Shown here in pieces: positions 32,211-32,285 of a stretch of DNA of 32,285 nucleotides. Source of the stretch: an uncultured Kiritimatiellota bacterium (lineage in GTDB: Bacteria > Verrucomicrobiota > Kiritimatiellia > RFP12 > UBA1067). Numbering within the stretch: position 1 is the stretch's first letter; the number at the start of each line of letters is the position of its first letter. The notes under the pieces were generated by a model, which worked only from the letters and a program-made list of their open reading frames with translations, made no database searches and was not told the origin of the DNA. The position numbers were made by a program, and so were the translations under genes. Location of the stretch: the NCBI GenBank assembly GCA_934643865.1, contig CAKUCX010000038.1:1-32285 (forward strand), given 5' to 3'.

Positions 32211-32285
32211 ATGGTAGGGCGCGACGTCCCCGGCGCGCCGCGCCCACGGGAACGACATCGGGGACGACACAGGGGACGCCCACAG
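32211..32285. repeat. Inverted-end repeat element, copy 4 (cut by window edge)
   Basis: Begins ATGGTAGGGCGCGACGTCC as in copies 2 and 3. It continues with two GGGRACGACA-type units and GGGGACGCCCACAG before the window ends. The right inverted arm is not reached. Confidence 0.75.

Larger units (their letters stand above)
31744..32285. repeat. Cluster of repeat elements with CACCATG-rich spacers
   Basis: Three further element copies (31791-31899, 32033-32140 and a fourth from 32211 cut by the window edge) are separated by simple sequence rich in CACCATG, ACACACC and CGCACCATGC (31744-31790, 31900-32032, 32141-32210). The stretch holds no gene that I can support; the frames here only translate the repeats. 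Unit-to-unit distances are about 145, 242 and 178 bp, so it is not a simple uniform tandem array. Confidence 0.85.

Overview
The window is 32,285 bp of GC-rich bacterial DNA, carrying about 20 intact genes plus several repeat and regulatory structures. The gene mix suggests a Gram-negative member of the Planctomycetes-Verrucomicrobia-Chlamydiae superphylum, perhaps a gut or rumen Kiritimatiellota/Verrucomicrobiota lineage. Pointers are a large secreted protein with BspA-like leucine-rich segments, an 'FQVGLIN'-type surface-repeat protein, secreted glycoside-hydrolase-like enzymes, a glucuronokinase-like GHMP kinase and GC-rich codon use. No rRNA or marker-gene phylogeny is available here, so the assignment is inference.

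Layout. (1) 207-2894 (+): a secreted glycosidase-like protein with a near-ideal promoter abutting its start codon. (2) 8707-2928 (-): a five-gene run with gaps of 6-25 nt: aspartokinase, a lone Lrp/AsnC ligand-binding domain, a class I aminotransferase, a PfkB-family 2-keto-3-deoxygluconate-type kinase and a second secreted glycosidase-like protein. (3) 12397-8822 (-): an 1191-residue secreted LRR/InlB-repeat surface protein whose promoter has a G homopolymer between -35 and -10. (4) 17276-12442 (-): indolepyruvate oxidoreductase alpha subunit (iorA), an AT-rich octamer-repeat inverted array, an acyl-CoA synthetase with a membrane tail, and an MscS channel overlapping it by ATGA. (5) 18052-17315 (-): a pyruvate formate-lyase-activating-type radical SAM enzyme with a strong promoter and a structured leader. 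(6) 18228-21957 (+): a possible small ORF, glucuronokinase-like kinase, alanine racemase and an ABC sugar permease with a large insertion. (7) 28952-21920 (-): surface-repeat protein, DUF1015, DUF2062, M24 peptidase, cyclophilin, RecD2 and tRNA-dihydrouridine synthase, packed as one run. (8) 31578-29071 (-): gyrB. (9) 31646-32285: four copies (the last cut by the window edge) of a ~100 bp element with inverted ends, separated by CACCATG-rich simple sequence.

How the genes fit together. The two secreted glycosidase-like proteins, the KDG-type kinase, the glucuronokinase-like kinase and the sugar permease point to use of plant or host polysaccharides and uronic acids. Aspartokinase, the RAM-domain protein and the aminotransferase form an amino-acid unit. 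IorA and the PflA-type enzyme are pieces of anaerobic metabolism, both without their usual partner here.

The most unusual signals are regulatory. Several genes have an extended -10 promoter of the type TGG-TATAMT or TGC-TATACT. Two of these promoters sit so close to the ATG that the messages should be leaderless. One contains a G tract that could phase-vary a surface protein. The pflA leader can form mutually exclusive pairings. The octamer inverted array and the gyrB-side repeat cluster have no function that I recognise.
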